Below are positions 1 through 9,173 of a stretch of DNA of 64,000 bases, one piece after another (positions within the stretch are counted from its first letter, which is position 1; each line of letters opens with the position of its first letter). The translations under genes and the position numbers were made by a program. The notes under the pieces are model-generated. The model saw only the letters and a list, made by a program, of their open reading frames with translations, did not search any database and was not told the DNA's origin. The stretch covers positions 18,192-82,191 of the forward strand of contig CALCCB010000007.1 of the NCBI GenBank assembly GCA_937899625.1, in the 5' to 3' direction. Source of the stretch: an uncultured Bacteroidota bacterium. Its GTDB lineage: Bacteria > Bacteroidota > Bacteroidia > Flavobacteriales_D > Crocinitomicaceae.

Positions 1-146
1 GCCTGAACGGCCATTTCTACATCCTGAGCATCGGAATTCGGGATCAGACAATATACTTTACCTGTTGCTGGTTCATAATTGTCAATGTAGTTTCCTGCTA
101 TTGGTTCTACATATTTTCCGTCGATAAAATTCTTAAGCTTTTCCAT
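1..146 (-). CDS. Aldehyde dehydrogenase, N-terminal fragment cut by window edge
   Basis: Only the first 48 codons lie in the window, read on the minus strand from an ATG at 146. The peptide starts MEKLKNFIDGKYVEPIAG and continues with NYEPATGKVYCLIPNSDAQD, which is the usual opening of NAD(P)-dependent aldehyde dehydrogenases (a short strand reading NFIDG.., then a P-A-TG element before the Rossmann part). The particular wording resembles the 2-hydroxymuconic-semialdehyde/aminomuconate dehydrogenase branch, but the catalytic Cys and Glu lie outside the window, so the substrate cannot be judged. The start follows the stop of the VanZ-like gene by two bases, so it is probably the last visible member of a hemW-S9 peptidase-vanZ operon. 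Confidence 0.75.
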   Translation of the reverse strand, partial: MEKLKNFIDGKYVEPIAGNYIDNYEPATGKVYCLIPNSDAQDVEMAVQ

Positions 147-148
147 AA

Positions 149-532
149 TCAGGTGCTTCGGGATGTGAGTTTGAGTTTTATACAGATCCTCAGGATCGTG
201 CTTCCAAAGATAGCCAGAATTGTTGTTCCGAATAAAACTCCTGCTGTATTTGCGATCAGGTCATAGATCGAAAAGATCCTTCCCGGAATGAAGTTTTGTA
301 GCGATTCAAGCATTAAACTATATCCAAAAATAAGGACACCGACCCATGCTCTTTTCGAAAAGACCAATCCTGCATTTAATGTTAAAGCTGAATAAGCCAA
401 GAAGTGCCCCAGTTTATCATTAATCTCGATCTCTATTGGGCCGTCCTTAGGTTGTAGACTTAAAAAAGAAATAACGAGGACCAATAAAATCAATCCGATC
501 GATAAAGGATCAATGCGATTCCTGAAGCTCAT
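149..532 (-). CDS. VanZ-like family membrane protein
   Basis: A 127-residue protein with about four hydrophobic segments (roughly residues 10-25, 43-60, 62-78 and 93-115). It carries the VanZ-like signature: a K-LGHF motif after the first helix (DKLGHFLAYSALT) and a later ES-Q-F-PGR...D-IANTAG block. The family is named after a teicoplanin-resistance accessory protein, but most members, including those in Bacteroidota, have unknown membrane roles, so resistance should not be inferred. The start codon lies 23 bases inside the 3' end of the upstream S9 peptidase gene, which suggests translational coupling. The aldehyde dehydrogenase gene starts 2 bases after its stop. Confidence 0.8.
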   Translation of the reverse strand: MSFRNRIDPLSIGLILLVLVISFLSLQPKDGPIEIEINDKLGHFLAYSALTLNAGLVFSKRAWVGVLIFGYSLMLESLQNFIPGRIFSIYDLIANTAGVLFGTTILAIFGSTILRICIKLKLTSRST

Positions 533-3335
533 AACCTTGTTCCTTTCCCTTTTTAAGTGCTGGAATACCCTCCGTTAACCACAGTGGAGCAGGTTGACCC
601 TGTAAATAATGATCAAAAAATTGCTTCATACGGATACTAAGGTCAATACGATTGGCATTTTTCATCAGATTATGATCATCCCCATTGTAATTTAATAACC
701 AGCAAGGTTTACCCAATCGTCTCATTCCCGTGTACAATTCAATTCCCTGATACCATGGAACGGCACCGTCTTCATCATTGTGCATGATCAGTAATGGGGT
801 ATTGACATTAGGAAGGTGGAACAATGGTGAATTCTCAATATACAACTCTGGAGCTTCCCAAATCGTTTTACCGATTCGACTTTGAGTTCTCTCATACTGG
901 AACTGACGATTCATTCCGCTTCCCCAACGGATGCCACCATAAGCAGAGAACATATTGGATACCGGAGCACCTGCCATTGCTGCTCTGTATCGATTGGTCA
1001 TTGTGATGAGCTGTGCCGTTTGATATCCTCCCCAGCTTTGACCTTGCAGTCCCATGCGTGTTGAGTCAATGTTCGGATAAAGTTTTAAGGCATGATCGGT
1101 CGCACTCATGATACAGTCGTATGCTGATTTTGCCGGGTGACCTTCCTTGTATCTGATATCCGGGATCAGGACAATATATCCAGAAGAGGCATATTCTGTC
1201 GGATAAATGATCGATGCGGTTGGTTTAGGAACATAGTGATTATGCAGATTCTCAGAGTAGGTCTCGTAGTAATAGACCATTAATGGATATTTCTTTTCCG
1301 GATCGAAATTTTCAGGAGTATAGATCAATCCCTCCAGAGGAATTCCTGAATAACTTTTCCATTCGATTAATCTCACATTGGCCCAGTTGTAATTGCCTTG
1401 CTGCGGATTGGTGATTGAGATCTGCTTGCGCTTTTCAAAGGAAGTATTGGTCAATTGAACTTCAGGGTATTCACTCACTGACATTTCTCGTAGTATGAGT
1501 TCATCTGAATTTTCAGCTTTTGAAAGCTGCACATTTTTGTGTGCAGTTCGGTAGATCTCTATCATATCATTATGATCACCATGTTCTATGAACTTGTAAT
1601 ACACCTCATCTTTGGTGATCTCATCAAAACCTCTGAGAATAGATCCATTGAGTTGAATTGTGCTTGAATCCCTTTCCCAGTTGATCAAAGAGATTTTTGT
1701 TCTTTTCTCAGAACCGATAGTCGATATCAGATTGTTTAATTTTTCCGTACTAAGGTCATACGCCCAAAGATCATATTCGGATTGGATCAGAATATTTTTT
1801 CGATCTCTTGAATATCCAAGTACCCCGTATGGCGAAGCGATCATTGGCATTCCGTTCACATCGTCTTGCCACTTTACACCTGTAGTTCCACAAGTCAAAC
1901 ATTTCTCAATACCGGATTCAATATCAATGATGTGATGCTGACCTTTGAGTTCATTAAAATAAAGAAAGCTTTTCCCATCCGGTGAAAGTTCACCTCCTGT
2001 GCGTACCTCCGATCGAATCAGCTCCTTCTCCCCGGTGAACAGGTTAATGCGATAATGATCCTTTCGATCAGGCATATCCCAGTTATTCTGAATAGCGTAT
2101 AACTCCTCGGAGCTACCTAAAATGTATTCGCCATCCGTAAATCTTGAAACATAAGCGTTTAATGTATCATTGTTTACATTAATGATCTGTCCGTTGTTCA
2201 GATGATACACATAAAGATCCGTTTTTCGTTCATCTCTTTTCAACTCTTTGAGCTGCTGTGGTTGAATTCTGTGATCCTCATAGTGCCAGATGTCGACTTT
2301 CGCTTTTTCACTTTCTAAAAGGGTATCTTTTTCCTCTGGAAGAACACGGTCGGATGATCCAAAAAAGAAGTATTTTCCGTTTTCTGAGAATACAGGTTTG
2401 AACGATTCAGAAACCGCTTTCCTTTCGGGAAGGATCCCGGAAAGTGTGTCTGCAATTGAAAAAAGCGTTTTATCGGTAAACGAATACAAGTGCAGCTGAT
2501 GCTGTTTTTGCTTGGCTGTATCTGCACTTTCATAGTAACTGAACCATGCTTCATTGGGTGAGAACACAAGCTGCTTGTAGGATTTGGTCGCACCAAATGA
2601 ACGCAACTCATTGCCGCTGCGGTCGGTGATCATTAGGTAAACGGAGTCGGTTTTGGTTTTTTTATGCTGAACAATAGCAACGTGCTCTCCTTTCTCACTA
2701 ATCGTGTGTTCGGTAACATCCTTGAACTGTTTGGATTGTCCGGTTTTTGGGTCATATATGGTAAGGACAGTCCCGTCTGATTTGTACGCTTCCTCGGTGT
2801 CCTTTTTCTTTTTCTTCTTGCAGATGTGTTTCTTTTTCTTTTTAGGCTCACTACTAACTTGCTCGGAGTCGAGTTTATTTTCTTCAGAAACAAAGCTTAA
2901 CAGGTCTCCTTTTTCTGCCAGGTCGAAGGATTTTATTTTGGCAAATTTGATCAAGGAATCCTTTTCCAGCAACCATACACCCAATGTATCCTTTGGCCAT
3001 TTCTTTTTATCGACCTTATCCAATTCGCATGTGCGCAAAGTGTCAAATCCAGGGGTGATTTTAAAGACAAGTAATTTTCCATCATGCGAGAATCTTGCTC
3101 CTTTCCCTCTGGGCAGACTATCCAGTTTGTCCTTTTCTGAATCGTACAGATAAATGAAACCATCACCGCGATGAGGTGTGATCTCGTATGAAACATATCT
3201 GCCATCATTTGATAGGATCGCATTTTCAATTTTTTTCCACCCGTCGTAGGCATTGTGGTCGATCACTTGCTTTTGAGCAATTGAATTGAAGTTGAAAAGA
3301 AATAGCAAAAATGTAATGATGATGCTCTGTTTCAT
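510..3335 (-). CDS. Secreted S9 (prolyl oligopeptidase) family peptidase
   Basis: A 941-residue protein with a Sec signal peptide (MKQSIIITFLLFLFNFNSIAQ). The first ~650 residues look like a beta-propeller with repeated short blades, and the C-terminal ~250 residues form the alpha/beta hydrolase. The catalytic triad is visible: Ser in GQSWGGY (about residue 765), Asp in HNDEDGAVPW (about 853) and His in DDHNLMK (about 887). Family members cleave dipeptides or short peptides, probably in the periplasm or at the outer membrane, to feed peptide use. It is long for the family. An unusual Lys-rich stretch (about residues 161-178, two runs of K around HIC) sits in the propeller. It lies 28 bases downstream of hemW, in an apparent operon, and overlaps the VanZ-like gene. 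Confidence 0.92.
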   Translation of the reverse strand: MKQSIIITFLLFLFNFNSIAQKQVIDHNAYDGWKKIENAILSNDGRYVSYEITPHRGDGFIYLYDSEKDKLDSLPRGKGARFSHDGKLLVFKITPGFDTLRTCELDKVDKKKWPKDTLGVWLLEKDSLIKFAKIKSFDLAEKGDLLSFVSEENKLDSEQVSSEPKKKKKHICKKKKKKDTEEAYKSDGTVLTIYDPKTGQSKQFKDVTEHTISEKGEHVAIVQHKKTKTDSVYLMITDRSGNELRSFGATKSYKQLVFSPNEAWFSYYESADTAKQKQHQLHLYSFTDKTLFSIADTLSGILPERKAVSESFKPVFSENGKYFFFGSSDRVLPEEKDTLLESEKAKVDIWHYEDHRIQPQQLKELKRDERKTDLYVYHLNNGQIINVNNDTLNAYVSRFTDGEYILGSSEELYAIQNNWDMPDRKDHYRINLFTGEKELIRSEVRTGGELSPDGKSFLYFNELKGQHHIIDIESGIEKCLTCGTTGVKWQDDVNGMPMIASPYGVLGYSRDRKNILIQSEYDLWAYDLSTEKLNNLISTIGSEKRTKISLINWERDSSTIQLNGSILRGFDEITKDEVYYKFIEHGDHNDMIEIYRTAHKNVQLSKAENSDELILREMSVSEYPEVQLTNTSFEKRKQISITNPQQGNYNWANVRLIEWKSYSGIPLEGLIYTPENFDPEKKYPLMVYYYETYSENLHNHYVPKPTASIIYPTEYASSGYIVLIPDIRYKEGHPAKSAYDCIMSATDHALKLYPNIDSTRMGLQGQSWGGYQTAQLITMTNRYRAAMAGAPVSNMFSAYGGIRWGSGMNRQFQYERTQSRIGKTIWEAPELYIENSPLFHLPNVNTPLLIMHNDEDGAVPWYQGIELYTGMRRLGKPCWLLNYNGDDHNLMKNANRIDLSIRMKQFFDHYLQGQPAPLWLTEGIPALKKGKEQGYELQESH

Positions 3336-3363
3336 GATATGACTTTGACTTAAAAGTATTTAT

Positions 3364-4491
3364 TTAATTGGTTTTGAACAATTCGGAAGCGATCCGATCG
3401 GCAAGTATTTTGCCTTGTGGGGTGAGTAGGATCCTTTGGTTTTGAATGGTCAGCATCTCCTGTTCTTCCCAGAAAGTTAATGTTTGCATAAACTCTTCAT
3501 CCGGAGGGAACAATGAATACAGGGTTTGAAGATCTACGCCGAATTTCGTTCTTAAGCCGGTCATGATCAACTCGTTCCAACGGTCCTGATGTGAAAGTTC
3601 TTCAGTTTCAAAGTAGTTGTTCTCCGTTTCCAGACCTTGCATGTATTGCGCATTGTTGGATATGTTCCATCTTCTTGAAATTCCATCAAATGAGTGGGCA
3701 GAGGGTCCAAAACCTAAATAAGATCTTCCGGTCCAATAGGCTGAATTGTGTTTCGAATATTTTTGATCGCGGGCAAAATTAGAGATCTCATATTGCTCAT
3801 AGCCGTTCTGGCCCATTAATTCGATCATACAATCAAATTGTTTGCTCTGGATTTCTTCTCCTGCAGGATGAATCTTTCCTTTTTTTACCCAGTTATTCAG
3901 CGCAGTCCCTTCTTCGATGGTCAGACAATAGGCTGAAATATGATCTACAGAAAGGTCAAATACCATTTGCAGATGATTTTCCCAATCCGCTATACTGAGG
4001 TTGGGTAGTCCGTAGATAAGGTCGATCGTAATGTTTGTGAAACCAGCTTTTTGTGCCCATTCAACAGCCTGTTTTGATTGCTCAGCAGTATGCGATCGAT
4101 TCATCCATTGAAGATCCTGTTCGCGAAATGATTGGATCCCTATGCTCAATCGATTGACTCCTACCTTTCGCCAGACTTTCAACGAATCAGGTGAAATATC
4201 TTCCGGATTTGCCTCCAGAGTTATTTCAGCATCATTTGTTACCTCGTAACTCGAGTAGATCGCTTGAAGGATGAGCTCGAGTTCTTGAATTGTAAGCAGG
4301 CTTGGTGTCCCTCCTCCAAAATAGATCGTTTCAATTGATTCACCGGAGAATTCATTCCTTCGTGTCGTGATCTCTTTGGTGATCATATTGATCATTCGAT
4401 CTCTATATCCTGAGAAAGTGGTACTGAAATGAAAGTCACAGTACGAACATTTTTTTCTGCAAAAAGGAATATGGACATAAATGCCTGCCAT
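3364..4491 (-). CDS. hemW: Radical SAM heme chaperone HemW
   Basis: A 375-residue radical SAM protein that opens MAGIYVHIPFCRKKCSYCDFHF; the C-x3-C-x2-C cluster binds the 4Fe-4S centre and the added aromatic CDFHF is the HemW-type extension. YFGGGTPSLL (SAM-binding GGGTPS) and the EANPEDI block follow, with a C-terminal HemW domain that includes GLRTKFGVDL. HemW was long annotated as an oxygen-independent coproporphyrinogen III oxidase but is now regarded as a heme chaperone; the oxidase (HemN) has a different N-terminal extension, so I favour HemW. The ATG at 4491 is preceded by a -7 promoter element only four bases away, so the transcript probably has almost no leader. It heads the operon running toward position 1. 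Confidence 0.93.
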   Translation of the reverse strand: MAGIYVHIPFCRKKCSYCDFHFSTTFSGYRDRMINMITKEITTRRNEFSGESIETIYFGGGTPSLLTIQELELILQAIYSSYEVTNDAEITLEANPEDISPDSLKVWRKVGVNRLSIGIQSFREQDLQWMNRSHTAEQSKQAVEWAQKAGFTNITIDLIYGLPNLSIADWENHLQMVFDLSVDHISAYCLTIEEGTALNNWVKKGKIHPAGEEIQSKQFDCMIELMGQNGYEQYEISNFARDQKYSKHNSAYWTGRSYLGFGPSAHSFDGISRRWNISNNAQYMQGLETENNYFETEELSHQDRWNELIMTGLRTKFGVDLQTLYSLFPPDEEFMQTLTFWEEQEMLTIQNQRILLTPQGKILADRIASELFKTN

Positions 4492-4495
4492 ATTG

Positions 4496-4503
4496 CAAAG
4501 ATA
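4496..4503 (-). promoter_or_regulatory. -7 promoter element of hemW
   Basis: Read on the minus strand this is TATCTTTG, an exact match to the Bacteroidota -7 consensus TAnnTTTG. It ends four bases before the hemW ATG. I do not see a TTG at the usual 20-21 base spacing, so the -33 half is weak. Confidence 0.5.
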
Positions 4504-4557
4504 AGGTCTTTGATTCCTTAGAGGTCACGAAATTGATTTGTTAAAAAAATGAAATGG

Positions 4558-4589
4558 TTGTAGAGGCAAGCAATAATTAATTATATTTC
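4558..4589 (+). promoter_or_regulatory. Promoter of the small gene at 4591
   Basis: TTG at 4558-4560, a 21-base spacer, then TATATTTC at 4582-4589, one mismatch from TAnnTTTG. The element touches the first ATG (4591), so transcription would begin inside the annotated reading frame unless the true start is the next ATG at 4609. Confidence 0.45.
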
Positions 4590-4590
4590 G

Positions 4591-4962
4591 ATGAATAACG
4601 ATAGATGCATGAACGATTTCAGTCATAATAAGGAAGAGTTAAATAGAGAATTGGAACGGTTCATTCAGACATTGAATGAAGTGTTGCCTCGCTATTCTTC
4701 TTTGTTAAAGAAAACGAATGTAACCAAGGAGGAGCTTGCTGAATTGGGAGAGATCGAACATTTTTTGATCGGCATGAATTATCAGATCTCTGAGATCAAG
4801 GAGCGTATTGAGCAGGATCTTTTTGGTCATACGTTGGACACCTACTATAAATTGAAACGGTTAGCCGAGTTTGGCGACACCGAAGCTCAGAAAAAAATGG
4901 AGCGCTTGCGGTTGGTGTTCGAAGAATACCTTCGAAAAGGAAATATTGTAAATTACAACTGA
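4591..4962 (+). CDS. Small soluble protein of unknown function
   Basis: A 123-residue protein I do not recognise. It is highly charged and predicted to be almost wholly helical: an ELNRELERFIQTLNEVLP helix, a LKKTNVTKEELAELGEIEHFL segment, and a long ISEIKERIEQDLFG...LKRLAEFGDTEAQKKMERL helix. There is no signal peptide, membrane segment or Cys pair. It has its own promoter-like sequence and is flanked by a strong bidirectional terminator, so it is a monocistronic gene between the divergent hemW and the convergent glycyl-tRNA synthetase. Because the -7 element touches the first ATG, the working start may be Met7 at 4609 (MNDFSHNKEEL). The reading frame is uninterrupted and has ordinary local codon use, so I consider it real. 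Confidence 0.75.
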   Translation: MNNDRCMNDFSHNKEELNRELERFIQTLNEVLPRYSSLLKKTNVTKEELAELGEIEHFLIGMNYQISEIKERIEQDLFGHTLDTYYKLKRLAEFGDTEAQKKMERLRLVFEEYLRKGNIVNYN

Positions 4963-4964
4963 AT

Positions 4965-4988
4965 AAAAAGGCCGCAATCGCGGCCTTT
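4965..4988. terminator. Bidirectional rho-independent terminator
   Basis: A perfect hairpin, AAAGGCCGC / GCGGCCTTT with the four-base loop AATC, flanked by an A-run on the left and a T-run on the right. It lies between the stops of the convergent small gene and glycyl-tRNA synthetase and can serve both. Confidence 0.9.
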
Positions 4989-4993
4989 CTTAG

Positions 4994-6532
4994 TTAGTTT
5001 TTCAAGAGTGTCTTCATGTTCACTTTCTGATCGATCATGGAATGCAATTGATCCACAGAAATGCGGATCTGTTCCATCGTATCTCTGTCTCTGATCGTTA
5101 CGGTATTATCTTCAAGTGTCTGATGATCCACTGTCACTGAATACGGAGTTCCAATGGCATCTTGTCTTCTATATCGCTTACCGATCGAGTCTTTTTCATC
5201 GTATTGACACTGGAAATCAAACTTTAGTTCATCAATGATCTCTCTTGCTTTTTCAGGTAGGCCATCTTTTTTCGTCAATGGCATAATAGCAACCTTATAT
5301 GGAGCGAGGGCAGGAGGGATAGAAAGAACTGCTCTTTCACTTCCATCTTCCAGTTTTTCATTCTTGTATGCAGAGCTCAATACGGCCAGGAACATTCTGT
5401 CAAGTCCTACTGAAGTCTCTACTACATAAGGAACGTAGTTTTGGTTCAGTTCAGGGTCAAAGTACTGTAATTTCTTTCCTGAATGATATTCGTGTTGTTT
5501 TAAATCGAAATCTGTTCGAGAGTGAATTCCTTCCAGCTCCTTGAAGCCCATTGGGAAATCAAATTCGATATCGCAAGCTGCGTTTGCATAATGTGCAAGC
5601 TTAATGTGGTCGTGGAAACGATAAAGATTATCTCCTAAACCAAGCGCTTTGTGCCACTTTGCACGAGTTTCTTTCCAGTATTCGTACCACTTCATTTCTT
5701 CTCCCGGACGACAGAAGAATTGCATTTCCATCTGCTCGAATTCACGCATACGGAAGATGAATTGCCTTGCTACGATCTCATTTCTGAACGCTTTACCGAT
5801 CTGTGCAATTCCAAATGGGATCTTCATACGTCCCGTTTTCTGAACGTTCAGGAAGTTTACAAAAATACCTTGAGCCGTTTCCGGTCTCAAGTATATCGTC
5901 GCTGCATCTCCAGCTACCGAACCTAATTCTGTGGAGAACATCAAATTGAACTGTCTTACTTCCGTCCAGTTCTTCGAACCCGAGATCGGACAAGCGATCT
6001 CCAGATCTACGATCAGATTGTATACCCCTTCAAGATCATTGTTCTCCAAAGTTTCACGCATTCTGTCCTCGATACTTTTAATCTTGTCCATGTTGCGCAA
6101 CACATTCGGGTTGGTATTGCGGAATTGTTCCTCATCGAAAGAAGGGCCAAATTTCTTTTGTCCTTTTTCAACTTCTTTATCGATCTTCTGACGGATCTTT
6201 TCGATGTGTTCTTCGATCAGGACATCAGCTCTGTATCTCTTTTTGGAATCTTTATTGTCGATCAAAGGATCATTAAAGGCATCAACGTGACCAGATGCTT
6301 TCCAAGTGGTAGGATGCATGAAGATCGCAGCATCGATACCAACGATGTTTTCGTGCATTTGCACCATCGCTTTCCACCAGTACGATTTGATGTTGTTCTT
6401 CAATTCAGAACCCAACTGTCCATAATCATAGGTAGCAGCTAAACCATCATAGATCTCTGATGACGGAAAAACAAATCCGTATTCCTTTGCGTGGGAGATA
6501 ACCTCCTTTAATTTGTCTTCTTTTTGTTCCAT
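4994..6532 (-). CDS. glyQS: Glycine--tRNA ligase (dimeric, eukaryotic/archaeal-like type)
   Basis: A single-chain class II glycyl-tRNA synthetase of 512 residues from the ATG at 6532. It carries YGFVFPSSEIYDGLAATYDYGQLG at the N-terminus (the GlyRS motif 1 region). TYLRPETAQGIF (motif 2 approach), FRNEI with RMREFEQMEMQFF, and ETSVGLDRMFLAVL (motif 3) follow, and the C-terminal anticodon-binding domain contains IGKRYRRQDAIGTPYSVTVD. It charges tRNA-Gly in the cytoplasm. A GTG six bases upstream (6538) is in frame, but a perfect -7 promoter element occupies 6538-6545, so transcription must begin after that GTG; I therefore start at 6532. It lies 49 bases after engB on the same strand and ends at a strong terminator. 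Confidence 0.96.
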   Translation of the reverse strand: MEQKEDKLKEVISHAKEYGFVFPSSEIYDGLAATYDYGQLGSELKNNIKSYWWKAMVQMHENIVGIDAAIFMHPTTWKASGHVDAFNDPLIDNKDSKKRYRADVLIEEHIEKIRQKIDKEVEKGQKKFGPSFDEEQFRNTNPNVLRNMDKIKSIEDRMRETLENNDLEGVYNLIVDLEIACPISGSKNWTEVRQFNLMFSTELGSVAGDAATIYLRPETAQGIFVNFLNVQKTGRMKIPFGIAQIGKAFRNEIVARQFIFRMREFEQMEMQFFCRPGEEMKWYEYWKETRAKWHKALGLGDNLYRFHDHIKLAHYANAACDIEFDFPMGFKELEGIHSRTDFDLKQHEYHSGKKLQYFDPELNQNYVPYVVETSVGLDRMFLAVLSSAYKNEKLEDGSERAVLSIPPALAPYKVAIMPLTKKDGLPEKAREIIDELKFDFQCQYDEKDSIGKRYRRQDAIGTPYSVTVDHQTLEDNTVTIRDRDTMEQIRISVDQLHSMIDQKVNMKTLLKN

Positions 6533-6537
6533 GGGCA

Positions 6538-6545
6538 CAAAAGTA
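6538..6545 (-). promoter_or_regulatory. -7 promoter element of glyQS
   Basis: Minus-strand TACTTTTG, an exact TAnnTTTG match ending five bases before the ATG at 6532. No good -33 TTG is visible. It implies a near-leaderless transcript and rules out the GTG at 6538 as start if used. Confidence 0.45.
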
Positions 6546-6581
6546 ATTGGTAATTCGAAATCTCTATTCGAGATCGGGAAA

Positions 6582-7178
6582 TTATAATTGAGAATTGATC
6601 GTTTCGATATAGTTCAGGATCTTTTCTTTCCCGAAAGCAGACTCGCTTGAAGTCGTAAACAATGGAGGAAGTGCCTCCCAGTATTTAAGCATTTCCTTTT
6701 TATACTTGGCGAGATTCTTCTGTAGGGCCGAACTCGACAATTTATCGATCTTGGTGAATACCATCGAGAAAGCAATGCCTTTTTCTCCGCACCAGTTCAT
6801 GAATTCAAGATCGATCTTTTGTGGTTCCAACCGACAATCAATTAGTACGAAAAGATTCACTAAGGATTCTCTTTGAGTCAGGTATTCGGAAATGAATTTT
6901 TCCCATTTGTATCGTGCAGTCTTCGATGCCTTCGCATAACCATAACCAGGAAGATCGACAATGTACCATTCGTCATTGATGAGGAAATGATTGATCAATT
7001 GAGTTTTACCGGGCTTTCCGGATGTTTTGGCAAGTCCCTTTTTCTCGGTAAGCATATTGATCAAAGAGGATTTACCAACGTTCGATCGACCAATGAACGC
7101 GTATTCAGGTCGTCCATCACTTGGACATTTCTTGTAATCTTCATTCGAGATGACGAAAACGGCTTCTTTGATCTTCAT
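6582..7178 (-). CDS. engB: Ribosome biogenesis GTP-binding protein EngB/YsxC
   Basis: A 198-residue TrmE-Era-EngA-EngB-type GTPase, the usual length for the family. The G motifs are in order: G1 GRSNVGKSS (about residue 30), the G2 threonine in GKTQ, G3 DLPGYG (about 74), G4 TKID (about 141) and the G5-like TSSES near 177. EngB is an essential factor for 50S subunit maturation. It lies in a minus-strand group after the M20 dipeptidase and a LEA-type lipoprotein, 11 bases downstream of the latter, and just before glyQS. No key motif is missing, and the identification is firm. Confidence 0.95.
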   Translation of the reverse strand: MKIKEAVFVISNEDYKKCPSDGRPEYAFIGRSNVGKSSLINMLTEKKGLAKTSGKPGKTQLINHFLINDEWYIVDLPGYGYAKASKTARYKWEKFISEYLTQRESLVNLFVLIDCRLEPQKIDLEFMNWCGEKGIAFSMVFTKIDKLSSSALQKNLAKYKKEMLKYWEALPPLFTTSSESAFGKEKILNYIETINSQL

Positions 7179-7189
7179 TCTTTCAGTAC

Positions 7190-7648
7190 TTAAAATTTAC
7201 CTCTGAGGTTCTTCCCAGGAACCTTTATGGTGTCGTTCACTTCAATTTTCTTTGAAATTATCCATACTCCACCTTTCACTTTACCCTTGACGATCAAATT
7301 GACTTCATCCTTCATGGAGTATTTTAATGCTGTAATCAAAGCACCATCTTCAAGCGCCATCTTTAATGGAAACTCAATAGTGGATTCTCTGTTGGCTTTC
7401 ATTTTTGCCTTTTTCTCCAATGAAAGGATACCCATGTATTGGTCTTCCAGGTAGACCTCTACTTTCGATTTTTTCAATTTCACGCCAAACCAATTCGGGT
7501 TATAAACTTTTACACCAGCATTGAACTTGATTTCATTGCCTTCTCTGCCTTCCATTTTGAATCCTTCTGAACCTCTGAATTCCGGAGCTTTAAGTGCACA
7601 AGATTGTATCAACAACATTAGGGGTAATACCCACCTTAGTGTTTTCAT
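7190..7648 (-). CDS. LEA type 2-like lipoprotein
   Basis: A 152-residue predicted lipoprotein: a hydrophobic leader ends in LLIQSC, with Cys17 as the lipid site. The mature part reads as a single beta-sandwich with the [21 protein letters not shown] pattern seen in LEA14/WHy-type proteins: 'NPN' followed by a strand on which later residues set a membrane-proximal 'IEFPLKM' strand. Such proteins are common in Bacteroidota envelopes, and no biochemical function is known. The stop of the upstream dipeptidase (7648) coincides with the first base of this gene's ATG, so the two are translationally coupled. engB follows after 11 bases. Confidence 0.75.
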   Translation of the reverse strand: MKTLRWVLPLMLLIQSCALKAPEFRGSEGFKMEGREGNEIKFNAGVKVYNPNWFGVKLKKSKVEVYLEDQYMGILSLEKKAKMKANRESTIEFPLKMALEDGALITALKYSMKDEVNLIVKGKVKGGVWIISKKIEVNDTIKVPGKNLRGKF

Positions 7649-9036
7649 TATTTCGATAATTCTGTAAAGTGCTTGTAGAAATAAGGAATTGTTTCGATCC
7701 CTCTGTAGAAATTGAATAATCCGTAATGTTCGTTCGGAGAATGGATCGCATCGCTATCCAAACCGAATCCCATCAGGATGGTTTTCAATCCAAGAACTTT
7801 TTCGAACATCGCCACGATCGGAATACTTCCTCCACTTCTTACCGGAATAGGTTTAACACCGAATGTTTCTTCATAGGCAATGGATGCGGCTTTGTACGCA
7901 ATTGAATCAATCGGAGTAACCGCCGCTTCTCCACCGTGATGAGGAGTCACTTTTACTTTTGTTCCTTTCGGTGCGATCGATGTAAAGTGATCCATGAATA
8001 ATTTAGTGATCTCGTTTGGATTCTGATCCGGAACTAAACGCATAGAAATTTTTGCATATGCCTTCGATGCGATTACTGTCTTGGCACCTTCGCCGATATA
8101 TCCACCCCATATTCCATTCACATCAAGTGTTGGGCGGATAGAACCTCTCTCCATAGTTGAATATCCTTTCTCACCGTATGTATCTTCAATATCCAGTGCC
8201 TTGCAATATGCATCATGGGAAAATGGCGCTTTTGCCATTTCTGCTCTTTCCTCATTAGAAAGTTCGATCACTTTATCATAAAAACCTGGGATGGTAATTC
8301 TGTTGTTTTCATCGTGCAACGAAGCGATCATCTTTGTGAGAATATTGATCGGGTTGGCTACACAACCTCCGTATAATCCTGAATGAAGGTCTCTGTTTGG
8401 TCCGGTTACTTCAACTTCAACATAGGATAAGCCTCTTAATCCTGTAGTAACTGAAGGAACGTCATTGGCAAGCATTCCGGTGTCAGAAACCAGAATTATA
8501 TCTGCTTTTAACCTTTCAACGTTATTCAAAGCAAATTCTTCAAGGTTATCACTTCCAACTTCTTCTTCACCTTCGATCATGAACTTAACATTACATGGCA
8601 ATTCACCAGATCTCATCATCGCTTCGACCGCCTTAACATGCATGAACATTTGTCCTTTGTCATCACAAGCTCCACGTGCAAAGATGGCACCATCAGGATG
8701 TATCTCAGTTTTCTTGATAACTGGTTCAAAGGGAGGATCAGTCCAAAGGTCTATCGGGTCCGCTGGCTGAACATCATAGTGTCCATAAACCAAAACTGTA
8801 GGCAATGCTGGATCAATGATCTTTTCTCCATAAACGATCGGATGGCCTTTAGTAGCACAAACTTCTACTTTGTCCAATCCAAGTGTCGTAAACTGTTCGG
8901 CGATCAGGTGTGCTGTTTTTTCTACATCTTTTGCATAAGCCGGATCGGCAGAAATAGAAGGGATCCTTAACAGATCTAAAAGTTCATTCAAGAACTGTTC
9001 TTTATGCGAGGAGATATAGTTTTGTGTATTGTTCAT
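7648..9036 (-). CDS. M20 family dipeptidase
   Basis: A cytoplasmic M20/M28-type metallopeptidase of 462 residues from the ATG at 9036; an in-frame codon at 9063 would add nine residues that do not match the family. Metal ligands are seen in order: His in VYGHYDVQP, the bridging Asp in GACDDKGQ, the catalytic Glu pair in EGEEEVGS, and later Asp/His in SDTGML and SPNEHYG. The dimerisation domain contains the GLRGLSYVEVEVTGPNRDLHSG block typical of the carnosinase-like dipeptidase branch. Members hydrolyse dipeptides. The gene overlaps the lipoprotein gene downstream by one base and heads the group that ends at engB and glyQS. A T9SS protein gene lies divergently upstream. Confidence 0.93.
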   Translation of the reverse strand: MNNTQNYISSHKEQFLNELLDLLRIPSISADPAYAKDVEKTAHLIAEQFTTLGLDKVEVCATKGHPIVYGEKIIDPALPTVLVYGHYDVQPADPIDLWTDPPFEPVIKKTEIHPDGAIFARGACDDKGQMFMHVKAVEAMMRSGELPCNVKFMIEGEEEVGSDNLEEFALNNVERLKADIILVSDTGMLANDVPSVTTGLRGLSYVEVEVTGPNRDLHSGLYGGCVANPINILTKMIASLHDENNRITIPGFYDKVIELSNEERAEMAKAPFSHDAYCKALDIEDTYGEKGYSTMERGSIRPTLDVNGIWGGYIGEGAKTVIASKAYAKISMRLVPDQNPNEITKLFMDHFTSIAPKGTKVKVTPHHGGEAAVTPIDSIAYKAASIAYEETFGVKPIPVRSGGSIPIVAMFEKVLGLKTILMGFGLDSDAIHSPNEHYGLFNFYRGIETIPYFYKHFTELSK

Positions 9037-9173
9037 TTGTGATATTTTTTCGAAGAATCCCAAAAATCGTAATTATTCTTTAAAAAATTGGTGAGATTCT
9101 AATTTTTACTGAACTTCGTGCAACCTTAATTAGGCTTTACTTGTCTAAGCAATATAAATTACTTCAAACGCAT

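Noticed and set aside
2704..3153. A 149-codon plus-strand frame inside the S9 peptidase gene
   Set aside because: It is antisense to the peptidase, and its poly-Phe run mirrors the poly-Lys tract on the real strand. No independent promoter or motif.
9141..9173. A longer start (TTG at 9141) for the T9SS type B protein
   Set aside because: It would put 11 polar/basic residues before a perfect signal peptide that starts at the ATG 9174.
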